A stretch of DNA of 64,000 nucleotides from Acidobacteriota bacterium (GCA_021787565.1 JAJYLT010000005.1:1-64000); one strand, 5' to 3'; shown: positions 1-9,055, counted from the stretch's first letter. Program-made: numbers and translations. Notes: generated by a model not told the origin, from the sequence alone.

Positions 1-125
1 CATCAGTACGTCTGTCTTCGAGAAAGTCCCTCTAAATGAACTACTTACGAATCAAGACTCCTTGGATGCTGGAGAAGGTATTCGTAACTCACTGCTTCCA
101 TTCGACTTATAACCGGACAGCAGTG

Positions 126-185
126 TTCTAACTTCTTACTTCTTACTTCTAACTTCTCACTTCCCCACTTCCCCACTTCCCCACT
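126..185. repeat. Short tandem repeat, 7-bp unit
   Basis: About eight imperfect copies of a heptamer, reading ACTTCTT or ACTTCCC on the plus strand. The last two codons and stop of the neighbouring chaperone gene lie in it. Positions 1-125 show no gene I can support. Confidence 0.8.
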
Positions 186-777
186 GGCGGTCACAAAGAG
201 CAAGAAGCTCCCGGAGCGCCGCACCCGCCGCACCGAAGTAGGGATGGGGGGATGCGGCCTCCAGTTTGGGCACGAAGCCATGGGCGAAGGGCAGCAGGTG
301 CGAGCCGAGGAGGCGCCGGAGGAGATTGGCCCAGGGCCCCGCCCCCGCTCCCGCCGGCGGCTGGTCATTCAAACCGGCCAGCAGATAGGCCAGGATCTCC
401 AGTTCCAGCCCCAGGTGGTCCGGTGGGATGGAGAGGTCGGGCCGAAGCCTGATGTCCGCTTCCCGCAGGATGGAGCGCAGGTCCTCAAGGCACTCGGGAG
501 CCATGAGGCGGCCACGGGTGTGCACCGATTCGTAGGGGTGGACCGTGGGGCCCCGATCGCCGTGGAGGAAGAGACGGACGTACTCGACGGCCTGGAGGTC
601 CGGTTCCGCGTACGCCGTCAACATCTCCTGCAGATGGCCCTTCAGCGGCCGCGTCTCATCGCCGGACAGCGTCACCAGGATGGCCTTGAGACGCAGTTTC
701 ACGTCGGTCTCGGGATCCAGAAAGACGTCCGAGAGCAAGACGCTGACTTCCGCCAGGCTTCCCGGTCTCACGTCCAT
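157..777 (-). CDS. TorD/DmsD-like molybdoenzyme chaperone
   Basis: Predicted cytoplasmic chaperone that holds an apo-molybdoenzyme until the cofactor is loaded and before Tat export. The 206-residue protein looks all-helical. It carries the family pattern E-Y-V-R-L-F (about residues 65-70), then H-P-Y-E-S-V-H (80-86) and an acidic L-E-L-E-I-L helix (about 124-129). It is the last gene of a minus-strand operon, nine bases after the NrfD-type membrane subunit, which is where a dedicated chaperone for the catalytic subunit would be expected. The C-terminus (S-G-E-V-G-K) is encoded by a heptamer tandem repeat, so the original end of the protein may have been lost or extended. A NarJ-like relative is an alternative name for the same role. 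Confidence 0.8.
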   Translation of the reverse strand: MDVRPGSLAEVSVLLSDVFLDPETDVKLRLKAILVTLSGDETRPLKGHLQEMLTAYAEPDLQAVEYVRLFLHGDRGPTVHPYESVHTRGRLMAPECLEDLRSILREADIRLRPDLSIPPDHLGLELEILAYLLAGLNDQPPAGAGAGPWANLLRRLLGSHLLPFAHGFVPKLEAASPHPYFGAAGAALRELLALCDRQWGSGEVGK

Positions 778-786
778 AGCGCTCCT

Positions 787-1746
787 CTATCGGAAGGAAC
801 TGATTTGGCCCGCGTACACGAAGATGTACCGGAGCAGGTAGCCGCCCGTGAGCACCAGAAACGCCGCGCCGGCCGCGAGAACCTTGTTGTGGTGCACGGT
901 CGCCTTGGCCAGCAGAACGGGCTTCATCTCCCAGAGCTCGATGAAGAGCGGCAGGAGCAGCCCCATCCCCATGAAGAACAGCCAGAAGGCCACGGTGTAG
1001 GGCCCTCCGAGAATCAGCTTCAGGGCCTCCTGCACGGCTCGCACCGAGAGCTCGCCGTGGATGAGGTAGGGCAGCACGATGAAGAACTCCAGCGTGATGA
1101 AGCATATGTCCAGCGTGTAGAGGAAGCGGACCTGCTTGAAGTCGAGGCTCTTGCGGTTGATCGAGAGGGCCAGGATGAGGGCCGCCGTCCCCGTGGAAAG
1201 GGCCGAGAAGAGGAACATCTGGGCCACCAGGTTGGTGTTCCAGAAGGGGCGGGACTGGACGGCGCCCAGGAGCACGCCGGTGTAGATTCCCACGCCGATG
1301 GAGAAGGGGAAGCCCAGCATGGCCAAGGGGCGCCGCCAGGCCGAAAGGTCCAGGTCGAACCGCTTGAGGAAGGCCAGGCGCTTGGGCAGCCACGCGAAGA
1401 GCCGGTGCCGGGCCTCCTCGGGCAGCCACGCGTAAAAGGCCGCGAAGGTGATGCCGGTGAAGACCAGCAGCAGCCAGGAGCCGATGGACATGGGGCTCTC
1501 CCAGCGGAAGTGGAGGAAGAGCTTGTAGAAGCGGTACCAGTTGCCGAGGTCGAAGATGAGCAGGAAGGAGCCGAGGGCCACGGGCCAGGGGGCCATCATG
1601 GCCCCGTACTTGGCGATCCGGGGATAGGCCGGCTGGCCGTCCTCCTGGAGGTAGGTGGCCAGCGCCGAGACGAAGAAAATGCCCGCCGAGAGGCCGCCCA
1701 GGAACAGGTAGTTCACGATGAGGATCCCCCATTCGATGGTTTTCAT
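787..1746 (-). CDS. NrfD/PsrC-like membrane quinol-interacting subunit
   Basis: Integral membrane subunit of a complex iron-sulfur molybdoenzyme. It would exchange electrons between the quinone pool and the FeS subunit. The 319-residue protein has about eight or nine hydrophobic spans and starts directly with a membrane segment, as NrfD/PsrC proteins do. A ribosome-binding site (GGAGAA) precedes the ATG. It follows the FeS subunit by nine bases and precedes the chaperone, giving the usual catalytic-FeS-membrane order. No heme ligand pattern is obvious, which fits the heme-free PsrC/NrfD family rather than the NarI or DmsC type. Confidence 0.85.
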   Translation of the reverse strand: MKTIEWGILIVNYLFLGGLSAGIFFVSALATYLQEDGQPAYPRIAKYGAMMAPWPVALGSFLLIFDLGNWYRFYKLFLHFRWESPMSIGSWLLLVFTGITFAAFYAWLPEEARHRLFAWLPKRLAFLKRFDLDLSAWRRPLAMLGFPFSIGVGIYTGVLLGAVQSRPFWNTNLVAQMFLFSALSTGTAALILALSINRKSLDFKQVRFLYTLDICFITLEFFIVLPYLIHGELSVRAVQEALKLILGGPYTVAFWLFFMGMGLLLPLFIELWEMKPVLLAKATVHHNKVLAAGAAFLVLTGGYLLRYIFVYAGQISSFR

Positions 1747-1755
1747 GGCGTTCTC

Positions 1756-2313
1756 CTACAGCAGGTAGTAGAGCTGGGGGCCGTTGCCCGTCTCGGGTTT
1801 CTTGACGAGATACCGGCGGGTGGTGAGCAGGGCCTGGAGCTCGCCGTTGGCGTCGTCCAGGTCGCCGAAGACCCTCACCTTGGAGGGGCAGGTCTCCACG
1901 CAGGCCGGGAGCTGGCCCCGATCCACCCGCTGGACGCAGAAGGTGCACTTATCCACCACCCCCAGGTCCTCCCGGAAGTAGCGAGCGTTGTAGGGACAGG
2001 CGATCATGCAGTACCGGCAGCCGATGCAGTCCGAATAGTTGATCAGCACGATCCCGTCGGGCCTCTGGTAGGAGGCCCCCGTGGGACAGACGCGGACGCA
2101 GGAGGGGTTTTCGCAGTGCATGCACTGGCCCGGGTCGAAGGTCATGAGCAGCTTGGGATAGGCCCCCCGCTTCTCCTCGTCGATCCAATTGCGGAACTTG
2201 CCGACGGGGACCCCGTTCTCGGCCTTGCAGGCCACCACGCAGGCCTTGCAGTTCATGCATTTCTTGGAATCGAGGACCAACGCGTAGCGCTTCTTCTTGC
2301 CTTTGTCAGCCAT
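1756..2313 (-). CDS. 4Fe-4S electron-transfer subunit (PsrB/DmsB/NrfC-like)
   Basis: Relays electrons between the membrane subunit and the molybdenum subunit. The 185 residues contain four cysteine motifs: C-x2-C-x2-C-x3-C at about 19-29, a C-x2-C-x4-C-x3-C near 72-83, C-x2-C-x2-C-x3-C near 103-113, and a final C-x2-C paired with a distant C-x3-C. This is the four-cluster layout of DmsB/PsrB proteins. There is no signal peptide, so export would be by hitch-hiking with the Tat-targeted catalytic subunit. It lies ten bases after the catalytic gene. Confidence 0.9.
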   Translation of the reverse strand: MADKGKKKRYALVLDSKKCMNCKACVVACKAENGVPVGKFRNWIDEEKRGAYPKLLMTFDPGQCMHCENPSCVRVCPTGASYQRPDGIVLINYSDCIGCRYCMIACPYNARYFREDLGVVDKCTFCVQRVDRGQLPACVETCPSKVRVFGDLDDANGELQALLTTRRYLVKKPETGNGPQLYYLL

Positions 2314-2323
2314 TCTCGCCTCC

Positions 2324-4513
2324 TCAGACCTTGCGGATGGTCACGAAGGTCTCGTGGAAGGCCGCGTTGCCCGAGACCTGATCCCACGCCGTCTCGAGGA
2401 CCTGGGCGTCGCAGGCGCCGTTGTCGTAGGCCAGCTTCTGCCACCGGGAATGCTTGCCGAAGCCGTGGAGCATGAAGACGCAGTCGGGCCGGATCTCCTC
2501 GGTCACCCTCGCCTGGAGCCGCACGGTGCCCGACGTGCTCGATACCTCCACCTGGTCGCCCGTGGAGATGCCCAGCCTCGATGCCGGTTGGGGGTTGATC
2601 CAAAGGTGGTTCGTGGGGGCGAATTCGTGGAGCCACGGGTTGTTGCTGGTGTTGGCCTGGGTGAAGTAGGCCCGGCGGCCGAGGATCATTCGGAATTTAT
2701 CCGGCGGTGGCGCCGCCGGGGGCTGGTAGACGGGCAGCGGGTCGTAGCCGCTCTCCTGGAGCCGCTCCGAGTAGATCTCGATCTTGCCGGTCTTGGTGAT
2801 GAACCGGTGATCGGGCGTGAGGGTCGTGCCGTACTTGGGCGCGTCCTTCGAAACGAAGAGGCCGTTCTTTTTCATGTAGTCCATGGGGGCATCTACGGGG
2901 AGGTCCTGGACCTGGGCCTTCAGCCAGTCCTCCATGGTGTAGTCAAAATAGTCGTTGAGCCCCAGGCGCTTGGCCAGGCCCTGGACGATCTCCAGGTTGG
3001 GCTTCACGTCGTGGAGCGGCTTCACCACCGGCTGCCAGAAGACCACCACGGGCCAGATGCCGGCGAGGCCCACGGCGGGATCCAGGCGCTCCAGGTAGGT
3101 GGCCTCGGGAAAGACCACGTCCGCGTACCAGGCCGTGTCGCTCATCTGGACGTCGGTGACGGCGACGAAGTCCATCTGCTGCAGCATCGAGAGGGTCTTG
3201 CCCTGATCGGGCAGGCCGCTCAGGGGGTCCTGCTTGTAGACCATCCAGCCCTTCACCGGGTAAGGCTGGCCCGCGAGCACGTTCTCCCTCAGCTTCAAAT
3301 AGGTCCCATCCCCCACCGCGGCCAATGGGAAGTTCTTCTCGATCTGGTCCACGCGCTCGGCCGCCGGGTCGTCCCACGGCATGAAGAGGTACTCGCCGAG
3401 GGCGATCGCCGCGTTGGGCACCATCCCGCCCTCGCGGTCCCAGTTGCCGGCGATGGCGTTCAGGATGGCCTGAGCCCGCCTCATCTGGAAATCGTTTTTA
3501 TACCAGGAGGAGCGCCGGCCCGAGTAGTAGAGCGCGCGCGGAGCCGCATCGGCGAACTCGCGGGCGATCTTCACGATCTCCCGGGCCGGGATCTCGGTCT
3601 CCTTCTCGGCCCAGTCGGGGGTGTACTTCTTCACGTGGTCCGCGAGCTTGTCGATTCCCACCGTGTAGGCGCTCACGAAGTCCTTGTCGTAGCGGCCTTC
3701 CCCGATGATCACGTTGAGCATGGCCAGGATGAAGGCCATGTCGGTGCCCGGCCGGATGGGGAACCAGGTGTCGGCCTTCGAGGCGGTCACCGTGAAGCGC
3801 GGGTCCAGGTAGACCAGCCTCGCCTTCCGGAGCATCACCGAGCCGATGAGGTCCATGGTGTCCGGGGTGATGATGGACTCGAAGCGGTTGGCGCCCGACA
3901 TGATGACGTAGTCGGCGTTCAGCATGTCGAAGGCCGGGACGGTCCCGAAGGTGGCCGAATAGGCCAGGTTCACGGACGCCAGGCAAAGCGAGGGATGCCG
4001 AACGATGTTGGGGGAGCCGAAGGCCAGCCCGAGGTTCTTGAAGAAGTGCTCCTGTGGCCCTTCGGTGGAGGACCAGAGCACTCCCTGCGGTCCGTACTTC
4101 TCCTTGATGGCTAACAATTTCTTGCTCGTATAGTCGAAGGCTTCGTCCCAGGAGGCCGCCCGCCACTTCCCCTCGCCGCGCTTGCCCACCCTGATGAGAG
4201 GCTGCTTGAGCCGGTCCGGGTCATAGACCGACTTCAAGCCCGCGTTGCCGCGGGCGCAGAGCATGCCCCGGGTCTTGGGATTCTTGGGATTCGGATTCAA
4301 TTTGTGGATGACGCCGCCCTCCACCTCCGCGATGACGGAGCACATGTTCACGCACATCCCGCAGGTGGTGGGAATCTGCAGGGGCTGGGGAACGGCCGCC
4401 CTGCCCTTCTCGAAGTGCTTGAGGCAGCCCAACTGGCTGGCGAGAGCCGCGGCGGCCGCCCCCGAGGCCGTCACCTGCACGAAGGTTCGCCGGTCCATCA
4501 GCGTTCGTTCCAT
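2324..4513 (-). CDS. Molybdopterin oxidoreductase catalytic subunit (Psr/Phs-like)
   Basis: Catalytic subunit of a DMSO-reductase-family enzyme, probably periplasmic, reducing a sulfur, arsenic or similar oxyanion. The substrate cannot be told from sequence alone. The 729-residue protein begins with a twin-arginine signal (D-R-R-T-F, then an alanine-rich stretch). A 4Fe-4S motif follows, C51-x2-C54-x3-C58 with C86. The likely molybdenum ligand is Cys177 in H-P-S-L-C. The start at 4513 is possible; an internal ATG at 4498, just before the twin arginines, may be the true one. It sits between a porin gene upstream and the FeS subunit downstream. Polysulfide, thiosulfate, tetrathionate and arsenate reductases are all candidates. 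Confidence 0.85.
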   Translation of the reverse strand: MERTLMDRRTFVQVTASGAAAAALASQLGCLKHFEKGRAAVPQPLQIPTTCGMCVNMCSVIAEVEGGVIHKLNPNPKNPKTRGMLCARGNAGLKSVYDPDRLKQPLIRVGKRGEGKWRAASWDEAFDYTSKKLLAIKEKYGPQGVLWSSTEGPQEHFFKNLGLAFGSPNIVRHPSLCLASVNLAYSATFGTVPAFDMLNADYVIMSGANRFESIITPDTMDLIGSVMLRKARLVYLDPRFTVTASKADTWFPIRPGTDMAFILAMLNVIIGEGRYDKDFVSAYTVGIDKLADHVKKYTPDWAEKETEIPAREIVKIAREFADAAPRALYYSGRRSSWYKNDFQMRRAQAILNAIAGNWDREGGMVPNAAIALGEYLFMPWDDPAAERVDQIEKNFPLAAVGDGTYLKLRENVLAGQPYPVKGWMVYKQDPLSGLPDQGKTLSMLQQMDFVAVTDVQMSDTAWYADVVFPEATYLERLDPAVGLAGIWPVVVFWQPVVKPLHDVKPNLEIVQGLAKRLGLNDYFDYTMEDWLKAQVQDLPVDAPMDYMKKNGLFVSKDAPKYGTTLTPDHRFITKTGKIEIYSERLQESGYDPLPVYQPPAAPPPDKFRMILGRRAYFTQANTSNNPWLHEFAPTNHLWINPQPASRLGISTGDQVEVSSTSGTVRLQARVTEEIRPDCVFMLHGFGKHSRWQKLAYDNGACDAQVLETAWDQVSGNAAFHETFVTIRKV

Positions 4514-4540
4514 GGGTCAGTCCCCTTCCGAAACGAGGCG

Positions 4541-4568
4541 GGCGGGAGGCGCGAAGGCGCCTCCCGCC
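4541..4568 (-). promoter_or_regulatory. Perfect 12-bp-stem hairpin between porin and reductase genes
   Basis: GGCGGGAGGCGC pairs with its exact complement around a four-base loop. No U-run follows on the minus strand, so it is not a classical terminator. It may act as an attenuator or mRNA-stability element that sets porin and reductase levels apart. Confidence 0.5.
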
Positions 4569-4583
4569 CCGGAGGTGAACAGG

Positions 4584-6191
4584 TTAGAAGCGGGCCTCCA
4601 GCATGACGTAGGCGTTTTTGACGGTCTTGGGGAAGGGATAGAAGAGCTGGGGGTTGTTGTTCAGGTTGAAGGTGTCCAGGTTAGCGGGGGCGATCTGCCA
4701 TCCGCTGTAGGCCGTCGAATAGTCGTAGTGGATGTAGCCCATCTTGAGCATCACGTTCTTGTTGAAGTTCCAGTGGACGTAGCCTTCCCACACGTCGCCG
4801 CGGGCGGCCAGCTTGTCGCTGGGCTCCCCGGCCGACGGGGTGAATGTATACCAGCGCTTGGAGCCGTGGTTGAACTCGGCGCCCAGGGTCCACCTGGGAG
4901 TGGCCTTCCACCGCACGCCAGTGTAGTAGGCGCTGCCGGTCCGGCTGTGGTTGGGATCGCCCAACAGGCCGCCGAAGCCGTACTGGCTGACCTGGCCGTT
5001 GGGATGACTCTTGATGTAACCGCCGCTGACGAAGTAGACGAAGTTGTCGCCGATGTGGTGCTCCCAGGTCAGGCCGTACTGGTCCATGTCGCCGAGGTTC
5101 CGGGTGGCGGTCACGTACTGGGGGGAGGACTGGGCGTAGGGGCCGGGGATGGGGAAGTTGAGGAGCGCGCCGTAGGGGATGTCCATCATGTCGTTGAAGC
5201 GGTTGTAGCCGAGGATGAATTCGGCGCTGTTGACCGTGCTGCCGGCCATCCACATGAGCGGCATGTCGTAGATGAGGCCCACCACCTTGGTGTCCCGCAT
5301 GCCGTTGATGCGAGCCACGCCGAAGGGGGTCATGGTGTAGCTCTCGGACGTCTGCCCGCCGCCGCCGAAGCCGGACTCGTAGCCTATGCCGGCGCACATG
5401 CCGATCGTGGTGCCGTCGGGGAGGCCCAGGCCGTGGAGCCCGTACTCGGCGTGGAAACCGTCCACCTCGGCGTTCACCATGATGGCCATGGGCGTTCCGT
5501 CCCGCTCGCTCTCATCGCGGATCTCGAGGGGCGGGCCGTCGCTGGTGTTCATGCGGCCGATGGCGAAGGAGAAGGGGATGTTCGTGAAGCGGTACACCAT
5601 GAGGGCCCGCTCCACGTGCAGCACGTCGCTGTTGGGGATCTTGGCCGAGTTGAAGGAATCCAGGACGGTGTTGGGGGAGCCGTTGAAGATCGGCACGTCG
5701 GCCCCGCCGTAGAGCTGGTACATGGAGAGCCGCCCCATGAATTTCACGTTGTCGTTGACCCGCGCGTTCATGGTCAGGCGCATGCGAAGGCTCCAGTCCA
5801 TGGAATTGTTCCAATCCTGGCCGGGAACCTGCTGGAACATGGGCATGTGGGTCTGCGGGTTGAAGCCGGTGAACTGCTGGTAGGGTGCGATGTGCCAGTT
5901 CTGATAGCCGTAGCCGACGCGGAGGTCGCCGCCCCAGTTGATGCGGTCCGATCCCGTCTTGACCTCCACCTTCGACAGGCGGGCGTCCAGGTTCGAGACC
6001 TCCTTTTCCAGACCAGGGGCGGGAGCCGGCGCCGGCGCCACCTTCTCCTGGGCCGCCACTTTGGTCTCGAGGCTCTGAAGCTGCTGCTTCAGCGCCTCGA
6101 TCTGCTTCATGAGATCCTCGTTGCTCTGGGCCATGAGCCCCACGGGCAAGAGGAGGGCCGCCATCAGTCCCGCCAAAATGAACTTTCTCAT
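4584..6191 (-). CDS. Outer-membrane porin, DUF3373-like
   Basis: Predicted beta-barrel outer-membrane protein of 535 residues. It has an N-terminal signal peptide (about 1-21), a coiled coil at about 23-50 rich in Q-L and E-A-L heptads, a linker with repeated A-P, and then a long region of alternating aromatic and polar residues ending in R-F, a usual barrel terminus. The stretch starting I-N-W-G-G-D-L-R-V-G-Y and the later R-L-R-L-T-M region match my recollection of the DUF3373 porin-like family common in metal- and sulfur-respiring bacteria. Its place between the cytochrome and the reductase suggests it brings in substrate or helps electron passage across the outer membrane. That role is inference. 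Confidence 0.75.
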   Translation of the reverse strand: MRKFILAGLMAALLLPVGLMAQSNEDLMKQIEALKQQLQSLETKVAAQEKVAPAPAPAPGLEKEVSNLDARLSKVEVKTGSDRINWGGDLRVGYGYQNWHIAPYQQFTGFNPQTHMPMFQQVPGQDWNNSMDWSLRMRLTMNARVNDNVKFMGRLSMYQLYGGADVPIFNGSPNTVLDSFNSAKIPNSDVLHVERALMVYRFTNIPFSFAIGRMNTSDGPPLEIRDESERDGTPMAIMVNAEVDGFHAEYGLHGLGLPDGTTIGMCAGIGYESGFGGGGQTSESYTMTPFGVARINGMRDTKVVGLIYDMPLMWMAGSTVNSAEFILGYNRFNDMMDIPYGALLNFPIPGPYAQSSPQYVTATRNLGDMDQYGLTWEHHIGDNFVYFVSGGYIKSHPNGQVSQYGFGGLLGDPNHSRTGSAYYTGVRWKATPRWTLGAEFNHGSKRWYTFTPSAGEPSDKLAARGDVWEGYVHWNFNKNVMLKMGYIHYDYSTAYSGWQIAPANLDTFNLNNNPQLFYPFPKTVKNAYVMLEARF

Positions 6192-6255
6192 TCATCCCTC
6201 CTATAGGTTCGGTGCACCCTTAGGGACGGGTACCTACCGCCATCATCTCGGTGCC

Positions 6256-6588
6256 TCAGCCGCCGCACGTCATGGGCTGGGGCGAGTCGGAAGCGTGGGC
6301 GACCAGGAAGGCTTCCAGGTCGAGCAACTGTTCCTTGGTGAGGTACTTGGTGAGCTCCTCCTTGCCGTGCTTGCCCGCCTTGAAGTAGGACTTCCACTGG
6401 GCCTGCGTGTGAATGAGGGGGGTCACCTCGCCATCCTTCGAGCCCGCCTTGTGGCAGGGTTTGCAGGTCTTGAGCATGTAGTACTTGCCCTTGGTCTCGC
6501 TGGGCTTGGCGCCCGCGGCCGCGGCCGCCACCATGGCACCGAGGCCGGCGGCCATCACCGCGGTTGTGATCCACTTGGAAGACGTCAT
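6256..6588 (-). CDS. Monoheme c-type cytochrome
   Basis: Small exported electron carrier. From the ATG at 6588 the product is 110 residues with a signal peptide (about 1-26) and one heme motif, C-K-P-C-H. A Met near the C-terminus in Q-P-M-T-C-G-G could be the axial ligand. The start was chosen because AGGAGGTGTT lies just upstream; the longer frame to 6636 lacks such a site. It is the first gene of the molybdoenzyme operon and could feed or drain the reductase, or link it to the outer membrane. The C-terminal Cys-Gly-Gly is unusual but I give it no function. Confidence 0.85.
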   Translation of the reverse strand: MTSSKWITTAVMAAGLGAMVAAAAAGAKPSETKGKYYMLKTCKPCHKAGSKDGEVTPLIHTQAQWKSYFKAGKHGKEELTKYLTKEQLLDLEAFLVAHASDSPQPMTCGG

Positions 6589-7031
6589 GAAACACCTCCT
6601 TTCGAACAGGCCCTTCCAGTGGAAGAAGCGTGCCAAGACAAATATCCATATTTATCAGCAGTTGCTGAACTAAACGCACTCGCGTCCCCTTTGGAACGTT
6701 CATTTCATTCCTGGGCGCACTGGAGGCCACAAAGAGGAATTGTTCTTTGTTATCTTGACATTGAAAGCCAGGCGAAACGGCCAGGAACAATCGTTCCAGA
6801 TGGACGGCGTCCCGCCTTGCCTCCTCTCTCCATCTCGCCTTTCCAGCCTCCCCTCTCTCCCTCGTCTCTTCGCGTTTCGTCGCTTCGCGCTTCGCATCTC
6901 GTCCCGCCCCCTCCAGGGTGGAGCGAATGATTGAAGTGGGTTATGCTGAGACCGCCGCTCCTTCCGGGCGGCCCCTGCTTCGGCGGCACACGGTGCGTGG
7001 GGCGGGGTGGAGCGGTGGAGGGAGTTCTCTC
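6589..7031. other. Divergent intergenic region, 443 bp
   Basis: Separates the minus-strand respiratory operon from the plus-strand prenyl synthase operon and must hold both promoters. On the minus strand near 6630-6645 a TTGGCACG-N4-TTCC sequence resembles a sigma-54 site with one mismatch at the -12 GC. An AT-rich patch at 6636-6680 is the most likely promoter area. No gene is supported. Confidence 0.35.
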
Positions 7032-8060
7032 ATGCGTCCAGGCACCCCCCGGCTGAAGTCCCTGCCCCAGCGGGCCGAGCTTCTTCACCTCAGCCAGCGC
7101 GTGCAGAGCCTCGTCGGGGATCGCCTCTCCCTGATGGAGAAACTCATCGCCGAACACCTCAGCTCCCCCTATACACCCGTGGCCGAGATGGGCGCCTACC
7201 TGGCCGCCAGCCGGGGCAAGCGCATCCGGCCCACGGTCCTGCTCCTGGTGAGCAAGCTGCTCGGCTACGAGGGGGACAAGGACATCGCCTTCGGGGCCAT
7301 CTTCGAGTTCATCCACACGGCCACCCTCATCCACGACGACATCGTGGACCAGGCCCTCCTCCGAAGGGGCCAGCCGTCCCTGGCCTCGCGGTGGGGACCC
7401 GAACTAGCCGTCCTCATGGGGGACCGCGTCTTCATCATGGCCATGGACCTGGCCATTCGCGACGGATGGAGCCCTCTCCTCCCCCTGCTCTCCAGGACCA
7501 CCCTCCGCCTGATCGAGGGGGAGCTGATCCAGAGCCACCGCAAATGGGATCTCACCTTGCGGCGCGAGGACAACCTGGAAATCATCAAGAACAAGACGGC
7601 CCACCTCTTCGCGGCCTGCGCCCAGACCCCCGCGCACCTGACGGGATCGCCCGAGCCGGTGAGGCAGGCCCTCGAGGATTTCGGCGTGAACATGGGCATC
7701 GCCTTCCAGCTCGTGGACGACTGCCTGGACTTCGTCTCCGACGAGGCGACCCTCGGCAAACCCGCGGGCAACGACCTGAAGGAGGGCAAGGTGACCCTGC
7801 CTGTCCTTCTCCTGCTGGAGCAGGGAACGCCCGAGGACCGCGCCTTCGTGGAGGCCGTGGTGGCCAGCCGCCGCTTCGACCCCCAGACCCTCCGGGAGGT
7901 GGCCGACCGGGTGGTGGATTCGGGCATGCTCCACGAGGCCGAAGGAGTCGCCGCCGACTATGCCCAGAATGCCAAGGAGGCCCTCGGTATCTTCTCCGAC
8001 GGCCCCGTCCGAGAACTGCTGGCCCTTCTTCCCGACTACATCCTGCGCCGGCGCTTCTGA
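7032..8060 (+). CDS. Polyprenyl diphosphate synthase
   Basis: Trans-prenyltransferase that condenses isopentenyl diphosphate onto allylic diphosphates, giving the chain for quinones or other isoprenoids. The 342-residue protein has both aspartate-rich motifs: D-D-I-V-D (about 102-106) and D-D-C-L-D near residue 236. The G-K-R-I-R-P substrate-binding sequence is at about 62-67. I chose the ATG at 7032 because a GGAGGGAG site lies about seven bases upstream and the family begins there; the frame is open further upstream without a good site. The residues before the first DDxxD would be needed to judge chain length. A long-chain (octaprenyl-type) product is likely from length. The HAD hydrolase gene follows after two bases. 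Confidence 0.9.
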   Translation: MRPGTPRLKSLPQRAELLHLSQRVQSLVGDRLSLMEKLIAEHLSSPYTPVAEMGAYLAASRGKRIRPTVLLLVSKLLGYEGDKDIAFGAIFEFIHTATLIHDDIVDQALLRRGQPSLASRWGPELAVLMGDRVFIMAMDLAIRDGWSPLLPLLSRTTLRLIEGELIQSHRKWDLTLRREDNLEIIKNKTAHLFAACAQTPAHLTGSPEPVRQALEDFGVNMGIAFQLVDDCLDFVSDEATLGKPAGNDLKEGKVTLPVLLLLEQGTPEDRAFVEAVVASRRFDPQTLREVADRVVDSGMLHEAEGVAADYAQNAKEALGIFSDGPVRELLALLPDYILRRRF

Positions 8061-8062
8061 AC

Positions 8063-8764
8063 ATGAGATATGGCTGGATCTTCTTCGACCTCTTCGACAC
8101 CCTGTGCAGGGTGGACGAAGGCCTCTACTACGAGGGGAAGCTGAAGGCCGCCGAGGCCGCGGGGCTGGACTTCCAGCGCTTCGTGGCCGCCTGGAGGGCC
8201 ACCTCCTCCGAAGCCAGCACCGGCAAGCTCAAGACCCCCTACGAGCGAGCCGCCAAGGCCCTGCGGGCCATGGGAGTCGAGGACCGCGCGGCGGCGTCCG
8301 AGGTGGCCAGGCGCGACGTGGAGGCGATCCAGGCCTGCGCCTCCTTCTACGACGGGGCCGAAGAGGCCCTGGCCACCTTGCGCCAGCGGGGCTTTCGTCT
8401 GGGACTCATCAGCAACGCCACGGCCACCACCGCCTTCATCGTCTCGCCGCTCGGGCTGCGTCAGAGGCTGGACCTGCTCGTCTTCTCCTACGAGGTGGGG
8501 GCCATGAAACCGGAGCCGGCCATCTTTCAGGCCGCCCTCCAGAGGGCCGGAGCGGACGCTTCAGCCTGCCTCTTCGTCGGCGACGGCGCCAACCGGGAGC
8601 TCGACGCGGCCGAGGAGCTCGGATTCGGCGTCCTCTGCATGGACCACCCTGAGAAGGCCCACTCCTTCCGCGACAAGAACAAGCTCTCCCGTGCCGACCA
8701 CCCCCGCGTCGGCGGCTTCGCCGAGATGCTCGCCCTGACTGAGTTGGGGAAAAGTAAAAAGTGA
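8063..8764 (+). CDS. HAD-superfamily hydrolase
   Basis: Probable phosphatase of the haloacid dehalogenase superfamily, 233 residues. Motif I is D-L-F-D-T at about 9-13, motif II lies in L-I-S-N-A, and the acidic motif IV lies in F-V-G-D-G with a nearby D. It starts two bases after the prenyl synthase stop, so the two are probably co-transcribed, perhaps acting on a prenyl or sugar phosphate. The substrate is unknown. The last residues (G-K-S-K-K) and the stop codon are encoded by the AAAAGTG tandem repeat, so the original C-terminus has been remodelled. Confidence 0.8.
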   Translation: MRYGWIFFDLFDTLCRVDEGLYYEGKLKAAEAAGLDFQRFVAAWRATSSEASTGKLKTPYERAAKALRAMGVEDRAAASEVARRDVEAIQACASFYDGAEEALATLRQRGFRLGLISNATATTAFIVSPLGLRQRLDLLVFSYEVGAMKPEPAIFQAALQRAGADASACLFVGDGANRELDAAEELGFGVLCMDHPEKAHSFRDKNKLSRADHPRVGGFAEMLALTELGKSKK

Positions 8765-8856
8765 AAAGTAAAAAGTGAAAAGTGAAAAGTGAAAAGTGAA
8801 AAGTGAGGAGTGCCGGCTCCTCATCCATCATCTATCATCCTTCATCCATCATCTCT
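8750..8856. repeat. Two heptamer tandem repeat blocks
   Basis: 8750-8812 holds about eight copies of AAAAGTG/AAAAGTA. 8821-8856 holds ATCATCC-type heptamers. No open frame other than the tail of the HAD gene uses them. Confidence 0.85.
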
Positions 8857-8904
8857 TGATGGAGGGTGGAGGGACCGAGGAGAACACTTTTTCCCATTCC
8901 TTCG

Positions 8905-9055
8905 CCCAAATTCCGCGATGGAATTACACTCGTAGGAGCGCCGCCCCCGGCGCGACGAACCGTACGCGGGCACCGCATCCTGGTCGCAGGGTCACCCGGT
9001 TCGCGGCGAGGCGCCGCTCCTACGCAGGCGTTGAGCCGCTATCGCGGAATTGGGG
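8905..9055. mobile_element. REP/BIME-like 151-bp palindromic element, copy 1
   Basis: Ends CCCAAATTCCGCGAT and its near complement. Inside, GTAGGAGCG...CGCTCCTAC forms an inverted pair. It is almost identical to 32794-32944 and, inverted and truncated, to 29453-29576. The GTAGGAGCG core resembles GTAG-type REP sequences moved by RAYT transposases. It overlaps the last six codons (including stop) of the receiver-kinase gene. Confidence 0.8.

Noticed and set aside
6620..6650. Sigma-54 promoter before the cytochrome operon
   Set aside because: TTGGCACG matches the -24 part but the -12 part reads TTCC instead of TTGC; noted only as a possibility.
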